The notes: a model not told the origin generated them from the sequence alone. A stretch of 64,000 nucleotides of DNA from Alligator mississippiensis (GCF_030867095.1 NC_081827.1:21581001-21645000), one strand, 5' to 3'. Shown: positions 20,252-32,178, counted from the stretch's first letter. A program made the numbers and translations.

Positions 20252-22053
20252 ATTAGTGTAAAACCCACACATACTTGGCTTGTGTATGGTAAAATGTATG
20301 CTTTTGGTTGTTGTGTATTGTGGTTTGTATGTGTGTGTGTTCATGTGCTTTGGTTTGTTTTTGTTTTTTTATGTGGGCAAGATAGCCCCTGTTCTGGCCA
20401 TGTGCTCTGTATATGAAAAGCTGGGGCCTGTATCTGAGCAAAAGATGCAAAATGCTCTAGGCCCGTGGGTCAGAGAAAGCAGAAGATTCTCCAGGTATAT
20501 TGAGTAAAACAGAGGCTGGAGCATGGCACTCCCTTATTGGACAAGGCTTTGGTGATGTCCCACCAGGTATATAAGAACAACTCAACTAAGGTTTTCTTTT
20601 TCTCCTGGGACTGCTAAGAGCTGCACAGCTGAATTGGGAGCCAGAAAAACTGCTTCCTATTGGTGGGGGGTAGTGTCTTCTTTTCCCCCTCTCCCCCTGC
20701 TTTCATTGGAGATGTGAGCAAAAGCTATGTGAAGGGAATGCCTCAGGTATAGAAAGAGAAAGTCTGTCTTGGAGTTTGAGACCCCTATTTCCTCCCTCTT
20801 TCTCCCCCCCCCCCCCCACCCCTCTTTTTTTTTTTTTTTTTAGTAGGATAATACCATGGGATTATTAATCCCTGGAGCAAACTAATCATGGAAATGGAGT
20901 CCTGTACCTGTCCTGGTAGTCTTTCTGGCAGTTTTGGCCACACAGGCCTTGATTGGGGCAATACCATGCGGGTATTACTCCCTGCAGCAGAGTAACCAGG
21001 AATGAAGTCCTGGCAGCTACTGGCCACATGGGCCTGGACCCCTCTGCTTTGTAACTGTAGTGTCTCAGCATAGTTGTATATCTGAGACTGGATGCCCAGG
21101 CTGCAGCCATAGGCCTGGGCCCTCTTAGCTATTTCACAGCTACTGCACTTCCACCTAGCTGTGTGGCTGAACCCCAGCCATATGTTTGGCTGGCAGATTT
21201 GCACCAGAGCGAAGCCTGGCATGGCTTGAGCCAGGGTGAGACATGGCACTTCTTGTTGTTGATCCAGACCTCAGTGCACTATAGGCCTGGCTGGCTTTTG
21301 CTGCTCAGTTCAGGCCCAGTGAGACAGGCCTGGGCTTCTTATGCCTTTCGTAGTTTATGTCCCAACCAAGTGGTATGGTTGGGTGCTAGTTGTAGTTCAG
21401 GTCCAAGCCAAGATAGGCCTGACCTTTCCTTTGAGTTATTTTGTAGTTTTCTGCCTAGCAGAGCTGGGATTGGGACTAGAAATTTTGGGGTGCAGTATGC
21501 TGATGAAAGCCACAGTTAACCCCTCAAAGCCACCACATGGAAGTGGAGGTCAGCGCTCTACCTCTTCTCCAGGAACAATGTATCTCCTTGCAACACAGAA
21601 GGACCCACACTCTTGAGCAGCTCCTCACAGTGCAGTGAACCTAAAGAGCAGCTCATAGGACTCTGCTGTGAGCCCCTCTCTAGCCCATTGTTGATGGGCA
21701 GGTATAGGGGTGCAGGCCCCTTGAGTTACCCTTTGGGGAGTCACTAGCTCCAGATTGTCTGGGCATGGGTGAAGCCTCCCCAAGCTATAGACTTTGCTTT
21801 GTAGTTAATATGTTTTTAAATTATATTTAGTGTTTTCTTTTGGTTTTTTTAATTTTTATTCTTTATAATAAATTTGTTTTTGTGTTTACACTGCTTGCAA
21901 GGAGAGGGTCTTGTTTATATGGGATACCCCAGCAAATTTAGTGTTCCCAGACTTCTGGGTGTGGGCTCAAGTCAATGGCATAATTTATGGGGTACCCCAA
22001 AATGTGAAGTCGGCCCTTCTTGCTGCCAACTGGTGCGCAGCAGAAGGGTTACA
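20252..22053 (+). mobile_element. LTR-like insert in the CR1 copy, about 1.8 kb
   Basis: The insert (20257-22053) begins TGTAAAACCC and ends GGGTTACA, and CR1 sequence continues on both sides. The adjoining TTAG and TGAG may be a worn 4-bp duplication. A TATATAAG box lies at 20568-20575 and an AATAAA at 21867-21872, both on the plus strand. The spacing between them is long for an LTR, so a nested second element is possible. Poly-C and poly-T tracts occur at 20805-20842. No retroviral protein region was seen. It is best read as a solo LTR fossil. Confidence 0.5.
20805..20842. repeat. Adjacent poly-C and poly-T tracts
   Basis: About fifteen C, a short break, then about eighteen T. Assembly length here may be unreliable. 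Confidence 0.85.
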
Positions 22054-22161
22054 TGAGGAGAAACTTCCTCACTAGGAGGGTTGTGAAGCATTAGAACAAG
22101 CTACCTAGAAAGGTGGTAGAATCTCCATCCTTGGAGGTTTTAAGCCCTGCCTCAACAAAGT

Positions 22162-22440
22162 CCTGGATGCATAGGTGATGCAAAGGGGGAGCATGGAGGG
22201 GCATGTGCTCCACCCTGAGATTGGCCTTTGCTGGCTGGGGAGTGGGGATGCCGAGTGAAGTGCTGGCTGATGTCCCCCCTGAGATTAGTGCCAGCCAGCA
22301 CTGAGAAGCACTGGTGGCACTGAGAGGAGTTTTTTCACCAGCACTGTGATTGGCCGCTGTGGGGACCCTACCCCTGGTCAGTGATCAGCCACTGGTGCCC
22401 CCACCCCCAGACTCTGGAGGCACCAGTTGCCCATGCCTGG
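22162..22440. mobile_element. 269-bp insert in the CR1 3' region
   Basis: CCTGG at 22162-22166 and 22436-22440 flanks an insert (22167-22435) that begins ATGCATAGGTGATGC and ends CACCAGTTGCCCATG. The insert shares CACCAGT-GCCCATG and GGGGCATGTGCTCC words with the patches at 38950-39195 and 45200-45430, so it belongs to a dispersed family (here in the opposite orientation to 38950). It has no coding capacity. Confidence 0.6.
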
Positions 22441-22541
22441 CTGGAATGGTCTAGTTGAAGATGGCCCTACTTTGAGCAGAGAGTCAGACTAGTTGACTTC
22501 CTGAGGTCCCTTCTAACCCTGATTTTTCCATGATTCTGCAG

Positions 22542-22905
22542 TGGAATTTTTGTTTTGGCAAAAATAGAAGTTTTAAAGCGGCATGGATAGTGCTTAAAAA
22601 GTGTATGGAGAGATAGGATAAGTATAAGGCTTTTTCATTCCTTACAGATATGACATAGGCATAGACATTGGTATAGACAGAGTTTCTCTAGAAAGAACTA
22701 GGTTAGTACAGGGTATGTCCAACAAACTTTTAATATGCTTTGTGTTCTATAAGCTTTACTGTGAGATGGGGACAACTTGAACAAGTTCAAAATTCAGTCT
22801 GAGTAAAACATCTTCCACTTACCAGATTTAGTTTTGCAAAGAACATGATTAAGTTTACAAACTAGTCAGGGGGGACCAGTAGGCATTGGGAGAGTCCCTG
22901 TTCCC
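22542..22905. other. Unassigned stretch between two CR1 pieces
   Basis: No gene or clear repeat. Confidence 0.4.
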
Positions 22906-23192
22906 CCTGAGCACTCCTAGGAGTGACAAGAAATAATGGTCATGAGCTGGCAGAGGGTAGATTCAGGCTAGATATCAGGAGGTGCTACTTCACAGTTAGG
23001 GCGACTAGGATCTGGAACCAACTTCCAAGAGAAGTGGTGCTGGCTCCTACCTTGGAGGTTTTTAAGAGGAGGCTGGATGAACACCTTGCCAGGGTCATTT
23101 GACTCCAGTACTCTTTCTTGCCATGGCAGGGGGTCGGACTTGATGATCTGCTCAGGTCCCTTCCGACCCTACCAACTATGAAACTATGATGT
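22906..23192 (+). mobile_element. CR1 LINE 3'-end fragment
   Basis: Typical CR1 tail text: AGATTCAGGCTAGATATCAG, then TGGAGGTTTTTAAGAGGAGG, GACTTGATGATCTGCTCAGG and TCCCTTCCGACCC. It ends in the short repeat AACTATGAAACTATGA. It is a subfamily different from the copy at 18656-22541. Only the 3' untranslated part is present. Confidence 0.8.
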
Positions 23193-25197
23193 ATTTAGCT
23201 GCAGTTTTGGAGCAAAATTCTTCTCAGGTACTTTTGGTAGTTCATGTCTGCAACACTACCTGCACGTGAGCCATTGCCATCCATATATCATTGCATGTAG
23301 CAGAAACAATGCCCAGGGGTTTCTTGGGTCCATATATCTTTACTTTGGTGGGATCAGGACAGGGGCATGAGATTATGCTGAGAAAGTTTCTGTTTCTTGG
23401 AAACCCTAGATACCTAAACAATCCTGAAGAGTGTCAGCAGATGTATTTGGTGTGGCCTACGCCGCAGATGCCTTGGTGTGTGGAAAGATCACACACCCCT
23501 AGCTGGTCGATTGCTGGCAAATCTCTTCCACCCACTGCAGCTATGCTGCCAGTAGAGGGCTTCTGAGAGCTTTGCTTCTGTCATTCACGGGCATAATGTT
23601 GTTTGCTGAGTGCTGCTGAGAAGCTAGATTTGTCAAACAGATCTCAGAAAAGGGTTTTTTTCCCTTACTGTTTAAGCAGCCACCATGCACCCTAGATTTA
23701 AAATATCAGTGTTTAAATTAATTTTGCTTTGGTTTTGCATGTATTTGGAGCCCAGTTTTATCCTTTGATTATGTCTCTTCCCATTATTTCATTGTTGCCC
23801 CAGATCTGGTGTAATGCATTGTGTAAAAGATGGGTAATATGACCTAATAGATTTCCCCCCCACACTTCACTGTGGTACTACAGAGATTACAAGCACCACA
23901 GTACATGCATAGAAGCTTTAGTTTTGGCATTTTACTCTAGCACGCAACTTAACACTGGGTGTTCCAGAGCACATTCAATTTCCAAATAAATATTTTCCAG
24001 AAAATAAATTAAACCCTTCTCCTTTGCTTCCCATCTGGGATACAGCAATGTTTACAAAATTACTCTGTACACAATACATTTGAATGAATAGATGAGACTT
24101 TGCAACTTCAAGTGCATTAGAATATTTGTTTAACAGTACAAATATTAACAGCAGTTATGAAGTTCAGCCTCTGGATCAATCTCAGAGTATCACAGCCAGC
24201 CAGCAGAAGCAAGGTTGCAATTGTTGTGTTCAACTTTATAAGATGGAAAAGATTCCAACCATCATATCTCGCATACTTAAAGAAGTTAGCTTTTTTTTTT
24301 ACTTCCTTTTAATGAATATGCAACAAGGGAAACCTTGAATAGTTTTTTATGAAATTACAGTGAAAATTAAATTTCATGCATACATGAGAATTTTAAAAAC
24401 CTAAATGCTTTAACTTTGAGTCAATGAAGGTGCAATATCTAAAAATATCAATATATAAATATCTCTGCCTTAGCTCTGCTGAGTAGTTTTTAAAAACCCT
24501 TAAATGATACTTACTATTCAAGAATTAAAAATTGAAAACCTTTTATAAAATAAAACTATTTATGTGGGCTGACAGCCAGCAGGTCATGCCTGCATAAAAC
24601 TCAGCTGATGTGTACAACAGCGGCATCTTCTCATCACAGCAAGTTCCATAACTAATATCTGTCACGTGTGGTTTATTTTTCTTTCTCCTGTAGAACTCCC
24701 CCTGTGCTAGGCATTGTAGAATCACACAGAAAAAAACAGCATACCTGTTCTCAAGAGAACAGTATACCTATTCTCAAGAGAAGTAGATACCTAAGAAATA
24801 GGACATCTCTTCTTAAACACTGCGGTGAAAACTCCAGATAAACCTTCATTATCTTTTGGGTTTCATTTTACCAAGATGTGATGAGCATTATGAACCAGCA
24901 TTATCCTACAGAAGGTAGCGGGTACATTGCTTGTGGAGGTGCTGTTTTCTAGCTTCAGTACTTGGGTGGGTTTCAGCCAGTGGTCTTTAGTGTCAAAGTC
25001 AGTACTATGATTCTTCTATACCTTGTCTTTATCTGAGAGCTAATCAGCCATGATAGTCTGAAATCAGGCAGAAGGCAGGATGTGCAATGCCTTGGAGATG
25101 AACTGCTTTAGGGATGCATAAGCTTTCACAGGCAACAGCCAAATTTATCAGATACTGAGTAGGTATTGCATACCTAACTTATGCCTTTCTGAAGTAG
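23193..25197. other. Unassigned AT-rich stretch
   Basis: No supported gene. At 24740-24785 a 23-bp unit occurs twice in tandem, each copy holding a palindromic TTCTCAAGAGAA core. Confidence 0.4.
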
Positions 25198-26330
25198 TTA
25201 GTTTCTAAAAGTACCATCCTGCCCTATCTGTACTGCAGGTAGACAAGGCCAAAGTGAAGTATGTAAGTGTGCCCGCCTGGTCTCAAGAATATGCTCATGT
25301 GCCACTTTGGCACATGTGCCTGCTGTTGGACACTGTGTGAGTTCTGGTGGCCCCTGGAGGGGTCCTCGGTCACCCCGGGGAAAGCCCAGAAAATCTCCTG
25401 CCATGACTTTGATTGTACCCTCAGTGGTGGGTTCCCCTGTTGAGGACTCCCTCAGATTGGCCACAACCCTTGGTGGGTATCCCCTTCCATACGCCAACCT
25501 CCAGGATGGGCCACTTGGTCTTGGTGCAGCTTGCCCTCTGGTGCCATCAATCCCCACTCTTCTCGTTAACTGGGCTATAGATGACTTCTCTCCATCACTG
25601 TACGCTTGGGACACTTAAGCTGCCCTGGTCTTTTGACATGTCTTTAATGTCTATCCAACTGTTTGGCATGGTTCCTAGGCTGCTCCTGTTCTTGAAGCAT
25701 TGCCTGTGCTCTGGCACTCATCTCAGGGCCTCTCCGTGCCATCCCTGGCAAAGAGGCAAAAGGAACAAACATACAAACCAAAAAAAAAAAGGAACTTTGA
25801 CAATAGGCTAAAGGGGGAGAGTCGCAGCCCATTCCCACTCACAAACCCAATGTCAGTGGCTCCAGTAGTCCCCCAATGTTGCTTGTGGACCTGCGGAGGA
25901 CCTCTCCTGCACTCCTGACACCTTGTCCCTCATTTTACACCAGAGCTTTTTGTGTCCGGCGTGGGACGCACCCTCACCATCTGCTGCCTGCATTGCTTCC
26001 CGTGTCTTTCCCGGTGCCGGCTTTTATTCCAACCATGCGGTGTCCTGGAATGATGTCCTCCACCTGTGCTAGCTCCAGCTGGAAATAAGGGCAGCTCACA
26101 AACCTCATGGGCGTTTCCTGTTGGCATGGCTCATCCATCTCCCCATGGCCTGAAATTGGAAAGTTTGTCCTGGTTTCAGGGCTTTTCTTGTAGGGGCAGG
26201 TCACCCCCATCCCCAGTCCTACTGCAGGGAGGGTCTCCTGTCCCCAGATGCCTGGTACAGTGAGATTGGACAAAAGTTCCCCACTCTGTCTTCTATCACT
26301 TGAGCCCCAGAGAGCCAGCCAGCATCTGAC
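25198..26330. other. Unidentified GC-richer block with chance frames
   Basis: The block is richer in GC and CpG than its surroundings. A 138-codon minus frame (25198-25614) and several shorter frames on both strands cross it; none shows a domain I recognise. Read on the minus strand, GGAATAAAAGCCGG near 26025 recalls a polyadenylation site. It could be a worn retroelement or a processed pseudogene. I do not assign it. Confidence 0.3.
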
Positions 26331-26564
26331 TTTTGATGTTCATTTGGATTACAGGGATCCAAACTCAATAAATTATTTCTCATTACACTGAATTTGATTT
26401 GCACCTGTTTTTTTCTGTGTTAAGTCATTATTGTATCTTGTTCTTTACAAGCCCATAGTTTACTCCATTTCATGGATGGCTGCTACAAGGGCAAAAAAGA
26501 AAGAGTTACTTAAACATAGATAATTGCTTTGCTTTTAAGCTGCTATAGTATATTTATGTTATTC

Positions 26565-27156
26565 CCTGGTGTCATAACCCAATGATTTTAAGTGCCTCGG
26601 CACGATGAAATTTTCCCGCCACATGAGAGTCTCTGTGCACAGCAAAAGTTTTTTGTTGCAATAGAAAACTCCGGTGCAAGAGAGTTCCCACCATTCATAT
26701 GCAAATTTGTGTCCTATCATTGGCCATTCTAAATTATTCCTATGTGGCGGCTAGTGACTGGCTTGTTAGCCGTATAAAATTCTGTGCGACTTCCGCCCAA
26801 GTCGGAGAACTTTGAGCTCGCTGCAGAGTGACTTAAGAGAATTCCTGACTCGTGGCAGAGTGAATCGATAGCCTGATCAACTATCGATTTTTCTCCCCGT
26901 CGCCGAACGCTATCCCTCGATGTACCCCTTTTCCTGCATGCCTGGTTTGTTTACGGATTCGCTGGCCTGGGTTTTTGCCAGCTGGAGCAACTCGTGTAAT
27001 TATTTAAGCGATCGGACCACCTGCGTTGCGGCTACTAGTGACATAAGTAAAGCCTTTTTTGCAACCAATACGTTTTGTCTGCCTCTCCATTCATCAGCCC
27101 GCCCAACGGCCGATCGATTTGTAGATCACCTCAAATCGGCCGTCTGAGACACCTGG
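26565..27156 (+). mobile_element. CpG-rich solo LTR, 582 bp
   Basis: The body (26570-27151) begins TGTCATAACCC and ends GTCTGAGACA. It is flanked by an exact 5-bp duplication, CCTGG at 26565-26569 and 27152-27156. TATAAAA lies at 26773-26779 and an AGTAAA polyadenylation-like signal at 27046-27051. CpG sites are frequent (for example TGCGACTTCCGCC and ACGGCCGATCG), unlike nearly all of the rest of the window, which suggests a fairly recent insertion. No internal region remains. It is unrelated by eye to the LTRs at 16378 and 29339. Confidence 0.85.
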
Positions 27157-28392
27157 CTGCTATCCTAGATAAACTCTTTCCACAAGTAATACATGGATCC
27201 ATTACAGAAATGGATAAACATCATGCTTTGAGATCAATGACAACTTTTACTTTCTTAACTTGACTCCTCTAAAGAGAACCAAGCAGGCAGATTCCTGCAG
27301 CCACAAAGAAACCCACTGATACGTGGTTGTGTGTGGTTTTCCTTTCAGGATGAGGTCTCATTTCCTGAATGTACAATAATCAGTGAGGGGATCCCCCTGA
27401 TGAACTCCCGGGGTCTGTGCTGTGATTGGTCACTAGTGCTACTTTGGGTTTTCCCCAAGTGCAGAACCTGTATCTAACACGTACCTCAGCAGTAGAGTCC
27501 AGCCTTCTTGACCATGGGACTACTGCTTTAGATCTTCCTGACAAACGCTTCCTCAGCTGCTTAGGTAGACTTGGAGGTAACACGTCTACTAGGTGGCTAT
27601 GCTTGGATTTCCTGTAGTAGGTTTCATGAAGGAATATAAGCCTAAACACGCAGAGACAGGAAAGGGCATACTACATGGATGACGAGCTTTACAACAAAGA
27701 AGTTTCTGATCCTGGGAAAAGCACCTGAAATACAATCCTCCCAAGTAAATCCTCCCTTATGTGCATTGCACACCTCTGTGAGCATCCAAGGTCTATCAGT
27801 GTTCAGGTAAGGTGGAGGCTCCCCTGCTACAAGTCCTTTTTATTATTTGTGATGGTTAGTCCCTTACACCAAATTCTATCTGCTTATAAATGTAATCTTG
27901 ATCATGGACTATACTACAAAGCCCTATTCTTTAGCTGTGCTCTGCATGTTCCATGAAACCCATTTATGATATAGGTGATAATGTGGATCAGAGTTATTAA
28001 CTACTGGCAGCTGTCTTGACAACTCTTTCTGAGTTAGCGTTCTCTGCAGTGAGCATATTTCATCCTTTGCAGGGCCCTGTTGAATGTGACCATAGCTAAA
28101 CTCATTGTCAGCATAGGATCTATTGATGATCAGATAAAGGGGGTCCTATTCTACAGGACAGGTTGCTATTGGAAAAGATATAAGCAAAATTAAAGTTGTA
28201 ACCTGATGTAGGCCTTCTCTGGAGTCTAAATGACAGTGATGATCATACTCAGTATTATAGCTCCAATGTGAGCAGTGAGGTCAACTGTGGGAATGTTAAA
28301 TCATATTATAACTTTGTGATAGTAGTGAAAATACAAGCAAAAAGTCATGCTCATGGACCTACAGCACTGCTCATGGACTAACATTCATTTAA
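27157..28392. other. Unassigned stretch
   Basis: No supported gene. Small frames at 27380-27649 (minus) and 27426-27617 (plus) overlap and have no domain. Confidence 0.4.
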
Positions 28393-28456
28393 TAGGTTCA
28401 TAGGGTTGGAAGGGACTGCAAGGTCATTAAGCTGACCCCCTGCACAAAAGCAGGAT
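28393..28456 (-). mobile_element. CR1 LINE 3'-end scrap
   Basis: TTCATAGGGTTGGAAGGGAC is the reverse complement of the usual CR1 end. Only about 60 bp remain. Confidence 0.65.
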
Positions 28457-28478
28457 TTATTATATCTATGCCCCCCCT

Positions 28479-28915
28479 CTATATGTGCAGGTAAAAGCAC
28501 GATGGGATCTAATGCACGATCCACATAATCATGCCTCCTACTACATATGCATGGCAGGAGGCATGATTGTGGGATCATGCCTTAGATCTCATTGCACCTA
28601 ACTGCCAGTGCAAGGGAAACTGAATCCCAGGCTCCCCCTGCACCAGCAAGAAGCAAGCTCCCATGACCGAGAGCCCTCTCAATTGATTTCAGCTACTTTG
28701 ATCCTCTGGGCCCAGGGATTTCATGCTGGGAATGGTATATCCCTGCAGCCGGAAGCCCTGTCAGCTGATGGGCTCCCAGCCACAGGGGATACCCTGCTAC
28801 ATGTGCAAATTAAAGCTTGACAGCAACCAGCTATAAAGTTAGTGCACATGTTTGTGGTCTAACTTTATAGCTGGTTGGAGTTTTTTAGGGTGTGATAACT
28901 GTTTTGCACATATAG
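28479..28915. mobile_element. Fold-back element with nested inverted repeats
   Basis: The ends CTATATGTGCA (28479-28489) and TGCACATATAG (28905-28915) are exact inverted copies. Inside are further palindromes: AATCATGCCTCCT with AGGAGGCATGATT (near 28528-28567), and a perfect 18-bp pair at 28825-28842 and 28859-28876 with a 16-bp loop. No coding frame. I infer a non-autonomous DNA element; it differs from the TCTACAC and GTGCAAAGC families. Confidence 0.6.
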
Positions 28916-29086
28916 CTAGTCTTAGGTAATGGCACAATTAATCAATTAATTCTACAATTTCTGTAATGTGTAGAGGAGGTTTAAAACATCCCAGGCAAAT
29001 GCCTATCCAGTATTTGTGAAAACCTCCAGCAAAAGAGATTTCTCAGTAGCACGTCCAAGAGTTCCAAGAGTAAGGATGTTCTCTCT

Positions 29087-30510
29087 GGGTGTATTTACAT
29101 GTGCTGTTAGTGCAACACAATAAACTCTGGTGCAGTTTGCATCAGAGTTTATTGTCCATGGGCACCGTGTTTACGCATGTATCCAGGACTGTAGAAAGTT
29201 AAACTGGGTCGGAGCAGCCCTGGTAAGCCTGCTAGCCCAGGGCTGCTCTGACCCAGTTCGGTGTGCTGAGGAGGGGCTGGCTGGGGCATGCTCCAGTGCA
29301 ACGCTAGCTGGCAGGCAGTCCTTGCACTGAAGCACCCTTGTAGCAGGGCACTGCGATCCATCTGCCACTTAAAGGGGAGAAGCTGCCTGAGAGGCAGCTT
29401 CCAGGTGGTGTGGGGGCTGATTGGAGGTTCACCTGACTGGAGGATGGCTAGGCTGGAGCTAGATAATCCCAGTGCCTGAGCCAGTTGGGTAGTCTAGCCT
29501 TGAGAGCTCGAAGAGAGGAGTTCTCTGCAATAGGGCAGAAGGATTCCTGAGAAGCCCAAGAAGGTAGGGGAAGCAAAATGATTGTGTAGGCCTGGGAACA
29601 AGAGAATATTACCCAGGGCAAACAAGAAAGGCTTTATGTAGGCAAGGGGCCTTCATTTTATGTTGATACTATTGTTTGAGTTACATGCCTTGGGCCCTGC
29701 TGGAGACAGGCTCAAGGCCGACAGAGAATTCCATAACCCAGGGAAGGGGCTCAGCAGGATAATGAGGGTCCCCATCCCAGAGAAGGTGCTGAGCAAGGAA
29801 ATAGGGCCCACCAGCCCAGAGAAGTAGCTGAGCAGGATACAGAAGGTACAGGGGACAGAGCCCCCAGACTAGGCTGGGGCTGAGAGGTGAAACAGAGGAT
29901 CCACCAGCCAGAACAGTCTGGATCAGGGGCTTAGAGGGTCTGTAGCCCCAAGAGGGACTGCATGAGGGGCTAAAGGTCCAAGGACCCATAGAAAGAGGGT
30001 AGAGAGACCCAGAGGGTCTGAGAGTCCCGAAGTGCTAACACCTGTGAGGCTTCGGGCATGGTGTAGGGAAGGAATGGAGCCATGCAACTTGCTCTTAAGG
30101 CTATAGGTGCTGTTAGGGCACAGCCAGGCCAAAAGGGCCTATTTAGTGTAAGGACTGGTTGAGTCCATTGGGGTCCGTTGATGAGATGATTGGTCTCAGG
30201 CTCACTCCAATGCCCACAGGCAGCTTCCCTTACTTAATCTTAATAACAACAAGGTATGGCAGGAGAGTAATTAAGGGAGGGCAACATTAGAGGCAAAGCT
30301 GGGCAGGAGCCACACAGCCACCAGGTGGCATCTGAGCCACCTGTGTGGCTCGAACCTGCCACAACCCTTGTGCCCCACCCCTCAGCATCTACATGTGTGT
30401 TATGGTACACTAAATAATACCACCATAGGGTAGTACTTGTGTTGACACAAATTATCTTACAGCAGCATTTATTAGTTTACTGTGGCCTAATTAGTCTGCT
30501 CCACAGTAGA
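29087..30510. mobile_element. TCTACAC-family element split by a solo LTR
   Basis: The left part (29087-29338) starts GGGTGTATTTACATG and matches 51629-51905, including GCTAGCTGGCAGGCAG. It resumes after the LTR at 30364 with GCCCCACCCCTCAGCATCTAC and continues to about 30510, where the usual right end has been lost. The LTR is therefore younger than this element. Confidence 0.65.
29334..30368 (+). mobile_element. Solo LTR, 1.03 kb, inside a fold-back element
   Basis: The body (29339-30363) begins TGTAGCAGGG and ends CCTGCCACA. An exact 5-bp duplication, ACCCT, flanks it (29334-29338 and 30364-30368). Its 3' part resembles the LTR at 16378-17505: both have a block around GGAGCCATGCAA / GGAGTCATGCAA followed by GGCTATAGGTGC / GGCTGTAGGTAC, and end with a CCACCAGG stretch. 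Orientation is taken from that match. No internal region is present. Confidence 0.75.
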
Positions 30511-30515
30511 TAAAT

Positions 30516-31669
30516 GGATTTAATTTAAATCTGTTTTGGTGTATTTTAAACTGATTGCTTTATACCCTGGCTTCTGTGGCACTGGAGAACAGTCACTCTT
30601 CCTTTTCTTTATTACAGCATTTCAGATACTTGAAAGATGGAATCACATCCCCTCCTCCATCTCCTTTTCTCCAAAATAAACATTCCTACCTCTCTCAACC
30701 TTTTCTTATGTCATGCATTCCAAGCACTTTATCATCTTCATTGCTCACTTCTAGATTCTCTCCTGGTCCTCCACATCCTCTTAAAATGCAGAGCCTAGAA
30801 CTAAAGTTGGTACATGAGGGAATTTTGTCCATAGACTTACAATTTACAAGAAGATCAAATGAGGAAGGAAAGTGGACCATTACACCTCTAGCAAATACGA
30901 AATTTTTACAGTGTTTAGATAGCAACTTTGACTACTGAACCCAGGGTACTTATGTGAGTTTGTCATCTTCTTGCTGTTTAAGGCAACTGTAAATCTTTAG
31001 AATAAACTAGTCAGCTTGTTCCAAGCTCTCTGAATTTTTGGGGTAGTAGTTTTTGTACATTTGATGACAGTAGTAAAATTAAGCAGCCTCTTGTTAGAAA
31101 CTGCATTCATGGTTACTAAGAATCAAATAAAACTATTTCCATGTATTACCATAGTTACAAGTCACCCAAGAAACAGATCTAAAAACTCCACAGAACATAC
31201 AAAATCAAGTTGTGTTTGGGTCCTGTCATACCTCTTCTGAACCAGAGGTGAAACTCCGTTTAATGTCTTCACAGTCAGCTGATACCTAACTCAAAGTAGG
31301 GCCTGTGCTTTAAATTCCACAACATAACACGGTAATTTTCACTGTCACAATCAAAGTGTTAGGCCCCAGTTCAGGCCAGGCATTTTGGGGTAAAAAGAAA
31401 TAAGGTCCTGCCTCATCTTTCACCCCTAAAGAAATAAGCAATACTTTTTACCTTACCTGCTAGGCCCTGATTTGCTACCATCTCCTCCTTCTAGCTGAGG
31501 AAGGGATCCATACTGGAACTACCAGCAGCTGATTCTGGGTGGTCTTTGTAAGCAGCCCCTAGAGTCTAAACATGACAACTTCTTCAGGCAGGAAATGTCA
31601 GTGGGGGGTGAGGGGAGGGAGGTGGGGGGCTCCAGCTTAGAGTCTCAAACACCTGGGTTAGGGACAGTA
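30516..31669. other. Unassigned AT-rich stretch
   Basis: The frames at 30555-30938 (plus, 127 codons) and 30695-30925 (minus) overlap and show no domain. No repeat recognised. Confidence 0.4.
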
Positions 31670-32178
31670 ATTACACACAAACCAGTATAAGTGATCAGAA
31701 ACTAGTTCAACTCTGTAACACAACAGAAGTTCAGTGCACATAAACTGCTTTCAAAATGGCCAAAGTGGCTTCAGATAACCCTGGATGGATGTAGTATCAG
31801 ACTTAACTGGATTTAGATTAAATTGGTTTACTGAACTTCTGTCTCAGATGCCCTCCAAATTCAGGTTAACTCTCAGCCTCCCTGCATTCCAAGATGCTTT
31901 GCACCTCCCCTGTACACCCTCCACCACCCGCAGGGTGGGTGAGCTAGTGGCTCAAGTTGTGTGCGTCAGCTGATTCAGCTAAGTAGGGAGACTTGCTCTA
32001 GTGCCCCCCAGCATCTGGCCTGGGCCACTGCAGGCATGTGGCTGCATTTCTGGAATAAAAAGTGAATGTCTGTTCACTTGCTTATCGGTTCAGTCTCACA
32101 GGTTAGATTAACCTGCAAAGATTGAACTGATTCAGCCTCAGATTTTTGGATTTTTGTACTTAGTCCTGGTACACTGAA
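31670..32178. repeat. Dispersed repeat E, uninterrupted copy
   Basis: Matches 45549-47227 outside the insert there. Shared words include AGAAGTTCAGTGCACATAAA, TTTCAAAATGGC, GTAGTATCAGACTTAACTG and GGCATGTGGCTGCATTT. It has no coding capacity. The family is unknown to me. Confidence 0.6.

Larger units (their letters stand above)
18656..22541 (+). mobile_element. CR1 LINE, 5'-truncated and interrupted
   Basis: CR1 is a non-LTR retrotransposon that inserts by target-primed reverse transcription. The copy runs from the start of the reverse transcriptase region through to a typical CR1 3' end (GGTCCCTTCTAACCC, then CATGATTCTG). It is split by a 1.8-kb LTR-like insert at 20257-22053 and a 269-bp insert at 22167-22435. 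A short stretch near 19840-19875 is inverted. The copy is clearly dead, and the inserts are younger than it. Confidence 0.85.

Noticed and set aside
25198-25614. 138-codon minus-strand frame as a gene
   Set aside because: No domain, no neighbouring exon signals, overlapped by a 103-codon frame on the other strand, and set in GC-richer sequence where chance frames are longer.
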